Shown piece by piece: positions 31,956 through 40,375 of a stretch of 51,786 nt of DNA. The notes beneath the pieces are model-generated. The model had not been told where the DNA came from. It saw only the letters and a list, made by a program, of their open reading frames with translations, and made no database searches. The translations under genes and the position numbers were made by a program. How positions within the stretch are numbered: the first letter of the stretch is position 1; each line of letters begins with the position of its first letter. Source of the DNA: Arthrobacter sp. (GTDB taxonomy: Bacteria > Actinomycetota > Actinomycetes > Actinomycetales > Micrococcaceae); assembly GCA_030147325.1 (NCBI GenBank), contig JASLAA010000012.1, positions 1 to 51,786 of the forward strand. The letters are read 5' to 3'.

Positions 31956-33161
31956 ATGTCCTCCCCCAGCGGCACCACCTCACCCGCTTCCGTCACCGCC
32001 ATCGTCAACGCCCACGTCGTTCCGATCGACGGCGACCCCTTCGACGGCACCGTCGTCGTCGAGGACGGTCGCATCGCAGCACTGGGTGCGTCGGTGCCCG
32101 TGCCGGACGGCGCCACGGTGATCGATGCCGGTGGCCAGTGGCTGCTGCCGGGCTTCGTGGACGCCCATGTGCACCTCGGCACGCACGAGGAGGGCGAGGG
32201 TGCCGCCGGTGACGACACGAACGAGATGACGAATCCGAACACCGCCGGCGTCCGGGCGCTCGACGCCATCAACCCCTTCGACCCCGGGTTCGACGACGCC
32301 CTCGCGGGCGGCGTGACCACGGTGAACGTCAACCCCGGTTCCGGGAACCCGATCGGCGGGCTCGCCGTCGCGATCCATACCCACGGTCGTTACCTCGAGG
32401 AGATGGTGCTGCGCTCGCCCAGCGGATTGAAGTCGGCGCTCGGCGAGAACCCCAAGCGGGTGTATGGCGGCAAGGACAAGACGCCGTCCACCCGCCTCGG
32501 CACCGCCCTCGTCATCCGCGAGGCGTTCATGAAAGCGCAGAACTACATGGGCAAGGCGGACGAGAATGCGCGCGATCCGCACCTGGAGGCCCTCGCCATG
32601 GTGCTCCGCCGCGAGATCCCGTGGCGCCAGCACGCACACCGGGCGGACGATATCGCGACCGCCATCCGCCTCGCGGACGAGTTCGGCTACGACCTCGTCC
32701 TCGATCACGGCACCGAGGCCCACCTGCTCGGGGATGTGCTCGCCGAGCGTGGCACCCCCGTACTGATCGGCCCGCTCTTCACCACCAAGTCCAAGGTCGA
32801 GCTGCGTGGCCGCTCGCTCGCGAACCCGGGCAAGCTCGCGAAGGCCGGGGTCGAGATCTCGATCATCACGGACCACCCCGTCATCCCGATCAACTTCCTG
32901 GTCCACCAGGCCACGCTGGCCATCAAGGAGGGCCTCGATCGTGAGACGGCCCTCCGGTCGATCACGATCAACCCGGCGAAGGTCCTCGGTCTGGCCGACC
33001 GACTCGGCTCGCTCGCCGTCGGCAAGGATGCCGACCTCGTCCTGTGGAGCGGCGATCCGCTCGACGTCATGCAGCGCGCCCTGCAGGTCTGGATCGGCGG
33101 GACCGAGGTCTACTCCTACGACACGGCGACGCGCAGCGGCACCGTCGCTCCGCGAGGCTAG
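31956..33161 (+). CDS. Amidohydrolase (imidazolonepropionase-like metal-dependent hydrolase)
   Basis: The 401-residue protein has the amidohydrolase metal motif GFVDAHVHLG (His71, His73), a QHAHRADD segment and LDHGTEAHLL with further metal ligands, and IITDHPVIP holding the catalytic Asp. The C-terminal beta-sandwich contains GKDADLVLWSGDPLD. This is the adenosine-deaminase-like/imidazolonepropionase subgroup, often with unknown substrate. The ATG at 31956 is chosen as the first start in coding-like sequence; AAGG is present about 14 bases upstream. A small membrane protein gene follows after 10 bases. Confidence 0.88.
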   Translation: MSSPSGTTSPASVTAIVNAHVVPIDGDPFDGTVVVEDGRIAALGASVPVPDGATVIDAGGQWLLPGFVDAHVHLGTHEEGEGAAGDDTNEMTNPNTAGVRALDAINPFDPGFDDALAGGVTTVNVNPGSGNPIGGLAVAIHTHGRYLEEMVLRSPSGLKSALGENPKRVYGGKDKTPSTRLGTALVIREAFMKAQNYMGKADENARDPHLEALAMVLRREIPWRQHAHRADDIATAIRLADEFGYDLVLDHGTEAHLLGDVLAERGTPVLIGPLFTTKSKVELRGRSLANPGKLAKAGVEISIITDHPVIPINFLVHQATLAIKEGLDRETALRSITINPAKVLGLADRLGSLAVGKDADLVLWSGDPLDVMQRALQVWIGGTEVYSYDTATRSGTVAPRG

Positions 33162-33171
33162 GAGTCCCCCG

Positions 33172-33597
33172 GTGAACGCGCGCAAGGACACCCTCCCCCC
33201 GCGGCCCTTCACGCTCCGTGCCGCGCTCGTCCTGTGGCTCGTGATCGCTGTGCTGCTGCTCGTCGCGGCCGTCGCCTTCGTCACCTCGGCGGCCATCCAG
33301 GACCTCGAGCGCGCCGGGTCCATCGGGCTGGGGGCGCTCTTCGGCGCGATCGCCGTCCTGCTGTTGCTCCTCCTGCTCCCGCTCCGCCGCGGAAGGAGGA
33401 GTGCGCGCGAGCTGCTGAGTACCGTCGGCATCATCGTGGGAGTGCCGATCATCGTGCGTGGCACCCCCGGCCTGTCGCTGATCGCGGGGGCGATGCTGAT
33501 CGCGGTGCTCCTCATGTGGCTGCCGCAGAGCAGCGACTTCTTCCAGCTGACCCAGCCGAAGGCCAGGAAGCGCTTCCGGCTGCCCGGATCCCGCTAG
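33172..33597 (+). CDS. Small membrane protein of unknown function
   Basis: A 141-residue protein with hydrophobic stretches at about 17-40, 51-70, 82-95 and 101-117 and a basic C-terminal tail. It starts with GTG, with GGAG eight bases upstream that overlaps the end of the amidohydrolase gene region. No family is recognised. It is probably co-transcribed with the amidohydrolase, and a T-tailed terminator follows it. Confidence 0.75.
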   Translation: MNARKDTLPPRPFTLRAALVLWLVIAVLLLVAAVAFVTSAAIQDLERAGSIGLGALFGAIAVLLLLLLLPLRRGRRSARELLSTVGIIVGVPIIVRGTPGLSLIAGAMLIAVLLMWLPQSSDFFQLTQPKARKRFRLPGSR

Positions 33598-33617
33598 GTC
33601 CGTCCCGGAGACAGAGG

Positions 33618-33649
33618 AAGGCCCCTCCCGCTGCGGGAGGGGCCTTTTT
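33618..33649 (+). terminator. Rho-independent terminator between convergent genes
   Basis: A 13-bp perfect stem (AAGGCCCCTCCCG at 33618-33630 with 33634-33646), a CTG loop and a run of five T ending at 33649. It is one of the few hairpins here with a T tract and serves the small membrane protein and metB from opposite sides. Confidence 0.93.
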
Positions 33650-33658
33650 CAACGGGCC

Positions 33659-34822
33659 TCAGCGCAGGGCCGAGATGGCCTGCTCCAGGTCGCCGATCAG
33701 GTCCTCGACGTCCTCGATGCCGACGGAGAGCCGGATGAGGTTCTCCGGCACCGCAAGCTCCGTGCCCTTCACCGAGGCATGGGTCATGTCCGACGGGTAG
33801 TTCATCAGCGACTCGATGCCCCCGAGGGACTCGGCGAGGATGAAGACGTGGGTGGACTCCGCCACCTTCTTCGCAGCCTCCGCCCCACCCTTGAACGTCA
33901 CGGAGATCATGCCGCCGAAGTCCTTCATCTGGGCGGCTGCGAGGTCGTGGCCGGGGTGTTCGGGCAGGCCGGGGTAGTACACGCGCTCCACCTCGTCCTG
34001 CGCCTGCAGCCAGCGGGCGATCGCCGTCGCATTCGCGGAGTGCCGGTCCATGCGGACACCCAGCGTCTTGAGTCCGCGCGTGGTGAGCCAGGCCTCCATC
34101 GGCGCGGACACCGCCCCCACCGCGAACTGGATGAACCCGACCTTCTCCGCCAGCTCGTCGTCGTTCACGACGACGGCGCCGCCGCTGGCGTCCGAGTGGC
34201 CACCGATGTACTTGGTCGTCGAATGCACGACGACGTCGGCGCCGAAGGCCAGCGGCTGCTGCAGGTACGGGGAAGCGAAGGTGTTGTCGACGACGAGCAG
34301 GGCGCCGGCGTCGTGGGCGAGCCGGGCGGTCGCTGCGATGTCGGTGATCTTCATCATCGGGTTCGACGGCGTCTCGACCCAGACCATCTTCGTGTTGCCC
34401 GCCGCGATGGCGGCCTGCACGGCAGCGGGATCGGCCATGTCGACAGCGGTGTTGGTGATACCCCACTGGGACAGGACCCTGTCGATCAGCCGGTAGGTGC
34501 CGCCGTACGCGTCGTTGCCGAGGACGATGTGGTCGCCCGGGCGGAGGGCTGCCCTGATCAGGGCGTCCTCCGCCGCCAGCCCGGAGGAGAAGCTGAAAGC
34601 GTGCTTCCCTCCCTCCAGGGCTGCGATCTGCGTCTGCAGCGAATCACGGGTGGGGTTGGTGCCGCGCCCGTACTCGTACCCGTTGCGGAGCTTGCCGATG
34701 CCGTCCTGAGCGAACGTGGTGGTCTGGTAGAGCGGCGGGATCACCGCTCCCGTGGTCGGGTCGGGGGTCTGGCCTGCGTGGACGGCTCGGGTGTTGAAGC
34801 CCTGGGCGTCAGAGTGCGTCAC
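33659..34822 (-). CDS. metB: Cystathionine gamma-synthase / gamma-lyase family enzyme
   Basis: The 387-residue PLP enzyme has the internal aldimine Lys204 in HSTTKYIGGHSD, the phosphate-binding SSGLAAEDA loop, and the YGRGTNPTRDSL segment near residue 51. MetB makes cystathionine from acyl-homoserine and cysteine; close relatives run the reverse lyase reaction. It follows cbs by 28 bases, so a gamma-lyase role in making cysteine from homocysteine is also possible and sequence alone does not decide. The start is GTG, with AGGAG four bases upstream. Confidence 0.9.
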   Translation of the reverse strand: MTHSDAQGFNTRAVHAGQTPDPTTGAVIPPLYQTTTFAQDGIGKLRNGYEYGRGTNPTRDSLQTQIAALEGGKHAFSFSSGLAAEDALIRAALRPGDHIVLGNDAYGGTYRLIDRVLSQWGITNTAVDMADPAAVQAAIAAGNTKMVWVETPSNPMMKITDIAATARLAHDAGALLVVDNTFASPYLQQPLAFGADVVVHSTTKYIGGHSDASGGAVVVNDDELAEKVGFIQFAVGAVSAPMEAWLTTRGLKTLGVRMDRHSANATAIARWLQAQDEVERVYYPGLPEHPGHDLAAAQMKDFGGMISVTFKGGAEAAKKVAESTHVFILAESLGGIESLMNYPSDMTHASVKGTELAVPENLIRLSVGIEDVEDLIGDLEQAISALR

Positions 34823-34850
34823 GATGCTCCTGGAACTGGGAAGGGATTTT

Positions 34851-36227
34851 CTACTTGCTCATGTATGTCAGCAAGTCGTGGCGCGTAAGAATTCCCACGG
34901 GCGACCCGACGAACGTCACCATCAGCGTGTCGCTGTCCTGGAGCCGCTCCCGCGCCGTGCCGACGGATTCCAGTGATCCGATGAGCGGCAGTTTCGCGTC
35001 CATGTGCTCGGAGATCGTGTCGGTCAGCTTGGCCTCGCCGTGGAAGATCTTCTCGGTCAGGGAGCGCTCGTCCACGGAACCCAGGACCTCTCCCATCTTC
35101 ACGGGAGGCTCCTGCGACAGCACGGGGATGCTGGAGACGCCGTACTCGTCCATGATCGAGATGACGTCGCGAACGGTCTCACCGGGGTGGGTGTGCACCA
35201 GTTCCGGCAGGGAGCCGCTCTTGGCGCGCAGCACCTCTCCGACGCTGGCATCGTCGCCGCCGGCCAGGAACCCGTAGGACTTCATCCAGTCGTCGTTGAA
35301 GATCTTGCCGAGGTAGCCGCGGCCGCCATCGGGCAGGAGGACCACGACGACGTCGTCCGCCGTCAGGTTCTTCGCGACGCGCAGGGCCGCGACGACGGCC
35401 ATACCGCAGGAGCCGCCGACCAGCAGCCCCTCCTCGCGGGCGAGGCGCCGGGTCATCTCGAAGCTCTCGGCGTCGGTCACGGCGAGGATCTCGTCCGGGA
35501 CGGACGGATCGTAGGAGTCGGGCCACATGTCCTCGCCGACACCCTCGACGAAGTAGGGCCGCCCGGTCCCCCCGGAGTAGATGGATCCGTCAGGGTCCGC
35601 GCCGATGATGCGCACGGGGCCCGTCTCGCGCTCCGCCGACACCTCCTTCAGGTACCGTCCGGTGCCGGTGATGGTGCCTCCGGTGCCGACGCCCGTGACG
35701 AAGTGGGTCAGCGTTCCATCGGTGTCGTTCCAGATCTCGGGACCCGTGGTCTCGTAGTGGCTCAGCGGGCCGTTGGGGTTCGAGAACTGGTCCGGCTTGT
35801 ACGCGCCGGGGATCTCGCGCACCAGGCGGTCCGAGACGCCGTAGTAGGACTGCGGGCTGTCCGGGGCGACGGCGGTCGGGGTGACCACGACCTCCGCGCC
35901 GTAGGCCTTCAGGACGTTCCGCTTGTCCTCGCCCACCTTGTCGGGCACCACGAAGACACACTTGTAGCCGCGCTGCTGGGCGACGAGGGCGAGGCCGACG
36001 CCGGTGTTGCCCGAGGTGGGTTCGACGATGGTACCGCCCGGTTTGATCTTGCCCTCGGCCTCGGCGGCGTCGATGATCTTCGCCGCGATGCGGTCCTTCA
36101 CCGACCCGCCAGGGTTGAGGTATTCGACCTTTGCGAGGACGGTGGCTGCGATGCCGTCAGTGACGGAGTTGAGCTTGACCAGCGGGGTGTTGCCGATCAG
36201 GTCAACGATGGAATTGGCGTACTTCAT
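34851..36227 (-). CDS. cbs: Cystathionine beta-synthase
   Basis: The 458-residue enzyme condenses serine and homocysteine to cystathionine. The PLP Lys44 lies in YLNPGGSVKDR, the phosphate loop is GVGTGGTITGTG, and PTSGNTGVG binds the substrate. The C-terminal 115 residues form two CBS motifs (VRDVISIMDEYGVSSIPVL and VGILTRHDLLTYMSK), which distinguish it from cysteine synthase. It is the first gene of a pair with metB, giving a full transsulfuration route. A TAACTT element lies seven bases before the ATG and no ribosome binding site is seen, so the message may be leaderless. Confidence 0.94.
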   Translation of the reverse strand: MKYANSIVDLIGNTPLVKLNSVTDGIAATVLAKVEYLNPGGSVKDRIAAKIIDAAEAEGKIKPGGTIVEPTSGNTGVGLALVAQQRGYKCVFVVPDKVGEDKRNVLKAYGAEVVVTPTAVAPDSPQSYYGVSDRLVREIPGAYKPDQFSNPNGPLSHYETTGPEIWNDTDGTLTHFVTGVGTGGTITGTGRYLKEVSAERETGPVRIIGADPDGSIYSGGTGRPYFVEGVGEDMWPDSYDPSVPDEILAVTDAESFEMTRRLAREEGLLVGGSCGMAVVAALRVAKNLTADDVVVVLLPDGGRGYLGKIFNDDWMKSYGFLAGGDDASVGEVLRAKSGSLPELVHTHPGETVRDVISIMDEYGVSSIPVLSQEPPVKMGEVLGSVDERSLTEKIFHGEAKLTDTISEHMDAKLPLIGSLESVGTARERLQDSDTLMVTFVGSPVGILTRHDLLTYMSK

Positions 36228-36368
36228 GGTTACAAAGTTACCGTCTGGTGCCCGGGAAGCAGGTCACGGTGACGTCCGGTGCCGCCGTCGTGCTGTCCCT
36301 GCGTGAGCGATCCGGCCGATGAGCCTACGCTGGGACGGTAAGCCCCCTGCCGATGAGGAGAACCTGCC

Positions 36369-37445
36369 ATGACGAACACCTATCGGATCGCCGTGATCGC
36401 CGGCGACGGCATCGGCAAGGAGGTCATGCCCGAGGGACTCCGGGCGCTGCGAGCCGCCGCAGCCCGGTACGGCTTCGAGGTCGACGCCGTCGAGTTCGAC
36501 TACGCCAGTGCCGAGTACTACCTGGAGCACGGGCAGATGCTTCCGGACGGCTGGTTCGAGGAGCTACGGACGTTCGACGCGATCTTCTTCGGCGCGGTGG
36601 GCTGGCCCGACGTCGTCCCGGACCATGTCTCCCTCTGGGGCAGTCTCCTGCAGTTCCGGCGCCATTTCGACCAGTACGTGAACCTGCGCCCGGTGCGGCT
36701 GCTGCCGGGCATCACGAGCCCCCTCGCCGGACGGAAGCCGGGCGACGTCGATTTCTACGTGGTGCGCGAGAACACCGAGGGCGAGTATTCGAGCGTCGGC
36801 GGCAGGATGTTCGAGGGCACGGACCGCGAGACCGTCATCCAGGACACCGTGATGACCCGCACGGGTGTCGACCGCATCCTCCGGTACGCGTTCGAGCTGG
36901 CGCAGAAGCGGGACAAGAAGCACCTGACCTCGGCGACGAAGAGCAACGGCATCTCGATCACCATGCCCTACTGGGACGAACGCGTGGAGGCGATGGCGGC
37001 GGACTTCGACGACATCCGCGTGGACAAGTTCCACATCGACATCCTGTGCGCCAACTTCGTGCTGCACCCCGACTGGTTCGACGTCGTCGTGGCCAGCAAC
37101 CTGTTCGGCGACATCCTCTCCGACCTCGGGCCCGCCTGCACCGGGACCATCGGCGTCGCGCCGAGCGGCAACATCAACCCGGACCGGACCTTCCCCAGCC
37201 TGTTCGAACCGGTCCACGGATCCGCCCCGGACATCGCGGGCAAGGGCATCGCGAACCCCGTGGGCCAGATCTGGAGCGCGTCCATGATGCTGGAGCACCT
37301 CGGGGAACCGGAAGCGGCCGCCGGGATCCTGTCCGCCATCGAAGCGGTCCTGGCCGCTGGCGGCGATGCCCTCACCCGGGACCTGGGCGGCACGGCCACG
37401 ACGGCGTCGCTCGGCGGGACGATCGCCCGCACCATCAGCGGCTAG
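36369..37445 (+). CDS. Tartrate / D-malate dehydrogenase (isopropylmalate dehydrogenase family)
   Basis: A 358-residue NAD-dependent beta-decarboxylating dehydrogenase. The start RIAVIAGDGIGKEVMPEGLR and the substrate loop VNLRPVRLLPG fit the family. ENTEGEYSS, SNLFGDILSDLGP with the metal-binding Asp pair, and EPVHGSAPDIAGKG are diagnostic. The VGWPDVVPDHVSLWG segment is characteristic of tartrate dehydrogenase/D-malate dehydrogenase rather than LeuB. GAGGAG precedes the ATG. It stands alone, divergent from cbs, with no adjacent tartrate transporter or regulator. Confidence 0.88.
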   Translation: MTNTYRIAVIAGDGIGKEVMPEGLRALRAAAARYGFEVDAVEFDYASAEYYLEHGQMLPDGWFEELRTFDAIFFGAVGWPDVVPDHVSLWGSLLQFRRHFDQYVNLRPVRLLPGITSPLAGRKPGDVDFYVVRENTEGEYSSVGGRMFEGTDRETVIQDTVMTRTGVDRILRYAFELAQKRDKKHLTSATKSNGISITMPYWDERVEAMAADFDDIRVDKFHIDILCANFVLHPDWFDVVVASNLFGDILSDLGPACTGTIGVAPSGNINPDRTFPSLFEPVHGSAPDIAGKGIANPVGQIWSASMMLEHLGEPEAAAGILSAIEAVLAAGGDALTRDLGGTATTASLGGTIARTISG

Positions 37446-37519
37446 TCGGGCGGGGACGCGCACCCGCTCCGGCGCGGGGACGATCCCGGGCGGCGGGTGC
37501 CCCGTGGCACCATGGATGC

Positions 37520-38494
37520 ATGACCATCGCTCCCGCCGTCGTGCCCTCGGGCGCCGAGGCCCTGGAGTGGATTCCGGACGGCCCCTACGACCTCGCGGCG
37601 ACCGTCGGCACCCTCCGGTGCGGGGCGCACGACCCTTCCTTCGTGATCCAGGGGCCCGACCACTGGCTTGCCTTCCGCACTGCCGACGGACCCGCGACCC
37701 TGCTGCTGCGGCAGCGCGGCCCGCTCACCACTGCGCGAGTCCAGGCCTGCGCGTGGGGGCCCGGCGCGGCGCGGGCGCTCGAGTCCGTTCCCCGGTTGCT
37801 CGGCGACGGGGACGATTGGTCCGCCTTCGACAGCGACGACTTCCGTGCGAGCCTCCCCGAGCTCGCGCGCAAGGGCAGATATCTCAATCCGGGCCTGCGG
37901 CTGCCGGCGTCGGGACGAATGCTGGACACCGTCGCCCGGGTGATCCTCGAGCAGAAGGTCACCGGCATCGAGGCCAAGCGGGCCTGGCGCTACCTGCTCA
38001 CGCAGCACGGGGACGCCGCTCCCGGTGCGGGCGGGGTTGCCCCCGCCGGGCTCCGCCTGCCGCCGACCGCCGAGCAGTGGCGCCGCGTCCCCTCGTGGGA
38101 CTGGCACAAGGCCGGGGTCGACGCCCAACGATCGGCGACGATCCTGAAGGCCGCCCTCGTGGCGTCGGGCCTCGAACGGCTCGCCGCGCTGCACGGCAGC
38201 GACGAGGTCCGCGCCGGCCTGCGCTCCGTCCCGGGAATCGGCGTATGGACGGTGGCCGAGGTGGTGCAGCGGACGCACGGCTGCCCGGATTCGGTCTCGG
38301 TTGGCGACTACCACCTCGCGGCCTACGTCGGCGCTGCCCTGACGGGGCGGCGCACCGACGACGCCGGGATGATCGAACTCCTGAAACCCTGGAAGGGGCA
38401 CCGGCAACGGGTGGTCCGCTCCCTCTACTCGAGTGGCTTCCGCAAGCCCACCTTCGGGCCCAGGCTGTCGCCCGAGGACCACCGCCGCCGCTAG
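37520..38494 (+). CDS. DNA-3-methyladenine glycosylase 2 (AlkA-like)
   Basis: A 324-residue base-excision repair glycosylase. The helix-hairpin-helix is LRSVPGIGVWTVAEVVQ at about 234-250 and the catalytic Asp263 lies in SVGDYHLAAYVG. The N-terminal half lacks the Ada and AlkA regulatory regions seen in fused forms. The family removes alkylated purines from DNA. The frame is open from within the dehydrogenase gene, but the ATG at 37520 starts the recognisable protein. There is no ribosome binding site; CACCAT lies six bases before the start. Confidence 0.87.
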   Translation: MTIAPAVVPSGAEALEWIPDGPYDLAATVGTLRCGAHDPSFVIQGPDHWLAFRTADGPATLLLRQRGPLTTARVQACAWGPGAARALESVPRLLGDGDDWSAFDSDDFRASLPELARKGRYLNPGLRLPASGRMLDTVARVILEQKVTGIEAKRAWRYLLTQHGDAAPGAGGVAPAGLRLPPTAEQWRRVPSWDWHKAGVDAQRSATILKAALVASGLERLAALHGSDEVRAGLRSVPGIGVWTVAEVVQRTHGCPDSVSVGDYHLAAYVGAALTGRRTDDAGMIELLKPWKGHRQRVVRSLYSSGFRKPTFGPRLSPEDHRRR

Positions 38495-38532
38495 CCGCGA
38501 CGCAACGAGACGGAGAACCCGGGCGCCGCCGC

Positions 38533-38538
38533 TAGGGT
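38533..38538 (+). promoter_or_regulatory. Putative -10 element of a leaderless promoter for the ABM-fold gene
   Basis: TAGGGT lies six bases before the ATG at 38545. Confidence 0.45.
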
Positions 38539-38544
38539 TGGACC

Positions 38545-38835
38545 ATGAGCACCCCCGTAGACGTCACCGCAGTATTCACCCCCCTCGACGGCGAGTTCTT
38601 CCGCGTGAAGCTCGCCCTCGACATCGCCATCGAACAGGTGGTGCAGGAGCCGGGCTGCATCCGGTACGAGATCACCGACGAGCAGGAGGACAGGATCGTC
38701 CTGACCGAGCAGTGGGAGTCCACCGAGCTCCTCGACACCCACCTGGCCGGCCCCGCTGTCCAGGACCTCGGCGAGTCGCTCAGCGCACTGCTGGCCGAAC
38801 CCGTCGACGTCGTCCGCTCGGACCAGGCGGCCTGA
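38545..38835 (+). CDS. Antibiotic-biosynthesis-monooxygenase-fold protein (YgiN-like)
   Basis: A 96-residue dimeric ferredoxin-like fold protein. The pattern EPGCIRYEITDEQEDRIVL followed by EQWESTELLDTHLAG is the usual core of this family, in which the Trp/Glu strand and the His-containing helix line a small-molecule pocket. Members include quinol monooxygenases and heme-degrading enzymes, but most have no known substrate. It stands alone and is followed by a strong terminator shared with thioredoxin. Confidence 0.85.
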   Translation: MSTPVDVTAVFTPLDGEFFRVKLALDIAIEQVVQEPGCIRYEITDEQEDRIVLTEQWESTELLDTHLAGPAVQDLGESLSALLAEPVDVVRSDQAA

Positions 38836-38842
38836 CTCCACG

Positions 38843-38883
38843 ACGACGAAACCCCGCATCCGATGGGTGCGGGGTTTCGTCGT
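38843..38883 (+). terminator. Hairpin terminator between the ABM-fold gene and trxA
   Basis: A perfect 16-bp stem (38843-38858 with 38868-38883) with a 9-base loop, placed between convergent genes. Its first eight base pairs (ACGACGAA/TTCGTCGT) are identical to those of the terminator at 24944. Confidence 0.9.
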
Positions 38884-38894
38884 GTTGCGGGGAC

Positions 38895-39278
38895 CTACTG
38901 GGCAGCGGGGCTGCCACCCTCGGCCTGCTGGCTGATCTGCTCGTGCACGGCCTTCATGTCCAGGCCCTTCACGGCTTCGACGAGTTCGCCGAACTGGGTC
39001 GCATTGAGCGCGCCCGGCTGCGAGAAGACGAGGACCTTCTCGCGGAACGCCATCAGCGTCGGGATCGAGGTGATCCCCGCGGCTGCGGCGAGGGACTGCT
39101 CGGCCTCGGTGTCCACCTTCGCGAAGGTGACATCCTCGTGCTGCTGCGAGACGGCGTCGTACACCGGCGCGAACTGCTTGCACGGCCCACACCACTCGGC
39201 CCAGAAGTCAACGAACACGATGTCGTTGCCCTCGATGGTTTCGGGGAAGCTTGCCTCGGTGATATTGATTGTCGACAT
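38895..39278 (-). CDS. trxA: Thioredoxin
   Basis: A 127-residue thioredoxin with WCGPCK (Cys30, Cys33), the preceding FVDFWAEW strand, and the cis-proline in ITSIPTLMAF. It is a little longer than E. coli TrxA (109) because of a C-terminal tail rich in Gln, Ala and Gly. It is the disulfide reductant for many cytoplasmic proteins. A TAGCGT element lies six bases upstream of the ATG and a CTGACA -35 element lies 17 bases further, giving a good leaderless promoter. It is not adjacent to a thioredoxin reductase gene. Confidence 0.94.
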   Translation of the reverse strand: MSTINITEASFPETIEGNDIVFVDFWAEWCGPCKQFAPVYDAVSQQHEDVTFAKVDTEAEQSLAAAAGITSIPTLMAFREKVLVFSQPGALNATQFGELVEAVKGLDMKAVHEQISQQAEGGSPAAQ

Positions 39279-39284
39279 CCCTTA

Positions 39285-39313
39285 ACGCTAGCGACCGCGG
39301 ACGGTCATGTCAG
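39285..39313 (-). promoter_or_regulatory. Putative trxA promoter
   Basis: On the minus strand CTGACA (39313-39308), a 17-base spacer and TAGCGT (39290-39285), then six bases to the ATG. This is the best two-element match among the leaderless starts in the window. Confidence 0.6.
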
Positions 39314-39364
39314 GCCTGTTCGCTACCGATGAAGCACGGGGATCCATCGACAACGGAGGTACGA

Positions 39365-39796
39365 GTGAGCGACCCGCACGATCTGGCACGATTCGTGGAG
39401 GCGCAGGACGCCGACGGGACGTATGCCCTGGCAGTCGACGAACTGCGGAGGGGACAGAAGACCGGCCACTGGATGTGGTTCGTTTTCCCGCAGGTCGCGG
39501 GCCTCGGCAGCAGCCCGACGTCGGTCCGGTACGCGGTCGCGTCGCTCGAGGAGGCTCGCGCCTACCTGTCGCATCCGGTGCTCGGACCGCGCCTGATGGA
39601 GAGCGTCCACGCCCTCCTCTCGCTGGACGGAAGCGATCCGGTCGCAGTGCTGGGCGGGATCGACTCCCGCAAGCTGCAGTCCTCGATGACGCTCTTCGAC
39701 CGGGCCGCACCCCAGGAGCCGTGGTTCAGGGCGGTGCTGGATCGCTACTACGCGGGCTCGGAGGACGAGGCGACCCTGTCCATCCTGGCGGCATGA
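39365..39796 (+). CDS. DUF1810-family protein
   Basis: A 143-residue protein with the DUF1810 pattern: LARFVEAQD near the start, the strongly conserved HWMWFVFPQVAGLG, and GIDSRKLQSSMTLF in the C-terminal half. The function is unknown. The GTG at 39365 is chosen because GGAGG lies five bases upstream; an in-frame ATG upstream has no such site. It is divergent from trxA, with 86 bases between the starts. Confidence 0.88.
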   Translation: MSDPHDLARFVEAQDADGTYALAVDELRRGQKTGHWMWFVFPQVAGLGSSPTSVRYAVASLEEARAYLSHPVLGPRLMESVHALLSLDGSDPVAVLGGIDSRKLQSSMTLFDRAAPQEPWFRAVLDRYYAGSEDEATLSILAA

Positions 39797-39850
39797 CGAC
39801 GTCGGCCGCCTGCTGGACATCCTCCGCGGGGTCCGGCGCCGGAGCGGACC

Positions 39851-40288
39851 CTAGACGGTGCGGTTCAGTTTGTCGATGACCGGCAGGGCGGCGGCAAGGG
39901 TCGCCCGATCGTCGGCGTCGAGCAGCTGCAGCCGCGCCGCGACGCGCTCGTTCCGCCGTCGACCGGCATCCTGCCAGGCCGCCCGGCCCTGCTCCGTCAG
40001 TTGGACGAGGACTGCGCGGGAATCGGTAGGATCGGGGTGCCGCCGAACAAGGCCCGCCTGTTCGAGCTTGATGATCTGCTCCGTCGCCGAGGGCACGCGG
40101 ATCCCGAGATTGGCGGCGACGGAGCTCACTCGAAGGGGAGCCTCCGCAGCCATGCTGAGAGTGCTCATCTGCATCGTGGTGATCTCGCCGTCTCCGTCCA
40201 TGGAGCGGCTCAGGTAGACGGCGTGGCGGAGGGTGGTGCGGAAGTCCTGCGCCAGGGCCAGCAGCTGCGGATCGGTGGGAGCACTCAT
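39851..40288 (-). CDS. MarR-family transcriptional regulator
   Basis: A 145-residue winged-helix regulator. The DNA-binding region spans about 50-95 (LRVSSVAANLGIRVPSATEQIIKLEQAGLVRR), with the wing DPTDSRAVLVQLTEQG. Flanking helices form the dimer interface. The predicted operator TTAGG-n3-CCTAA overlaps its own -10 element, so it probably represses itself. The neighbouring divergent gene is a DUF6314 protein starting 87 bases away and could be a target. The ligand is unknown. The message appears leaderless because no ribosome binding site precedes the ATG. Confidence 0.88.
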   Translation of the reverse strand: MSAPTDPQLLALAQDFRTTLRHAVYLSRSMDGDGEITTMQMSTLSMAAEAPLRVSSVAANLGIRVPSATEQIIKLEQAGLVRRHPDPTDSRAVLVQLTEQGRAAWQDAGRRRNERVAARLQLLDADDRATLAAALPVIDKLNRTV

Positions 40289-40290
40289 AT

Positions 40291-40325
40291 TTAGGTAGCC
40301 TAACAGTCAGGCCGGGCGGACTCAA
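40291..40325 (-). promoter_or_regulatory. MarR gene promoter with overlapping palindromic operator
   Basis: On the minus strand TTGAGT (40325-40320), a 17-base spacer and TAGGCT (40302-40297) place the transcription start within a few bases of the ATG at 40288. The dyad TTAGG-TAG-CCTAA at 40291-40303 covers the -10 element and start site, the usual position for autorepression. Confidence 0.6.
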
Positions 40326-40375
40326 GCTGCGCTGCGCACGGTCAGCATCTCGGTATTCGACATCAGGAGGGCACG

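Noticed and set aside
36353..37519. A 389-residue N-terminal extension of the AlkA-like frame
   Set aside because: It lies within the dehydrogenase gene in another frame; the recognisable glycosylase starts at 37520.
39828..39851. GGGTCCG/CGGACCC hairpin as a terminator between DUF1810 and MarR genes
   Set aside because: Only seven base pairs and overlapping the MarR stop codon; too weak to list as a feature.
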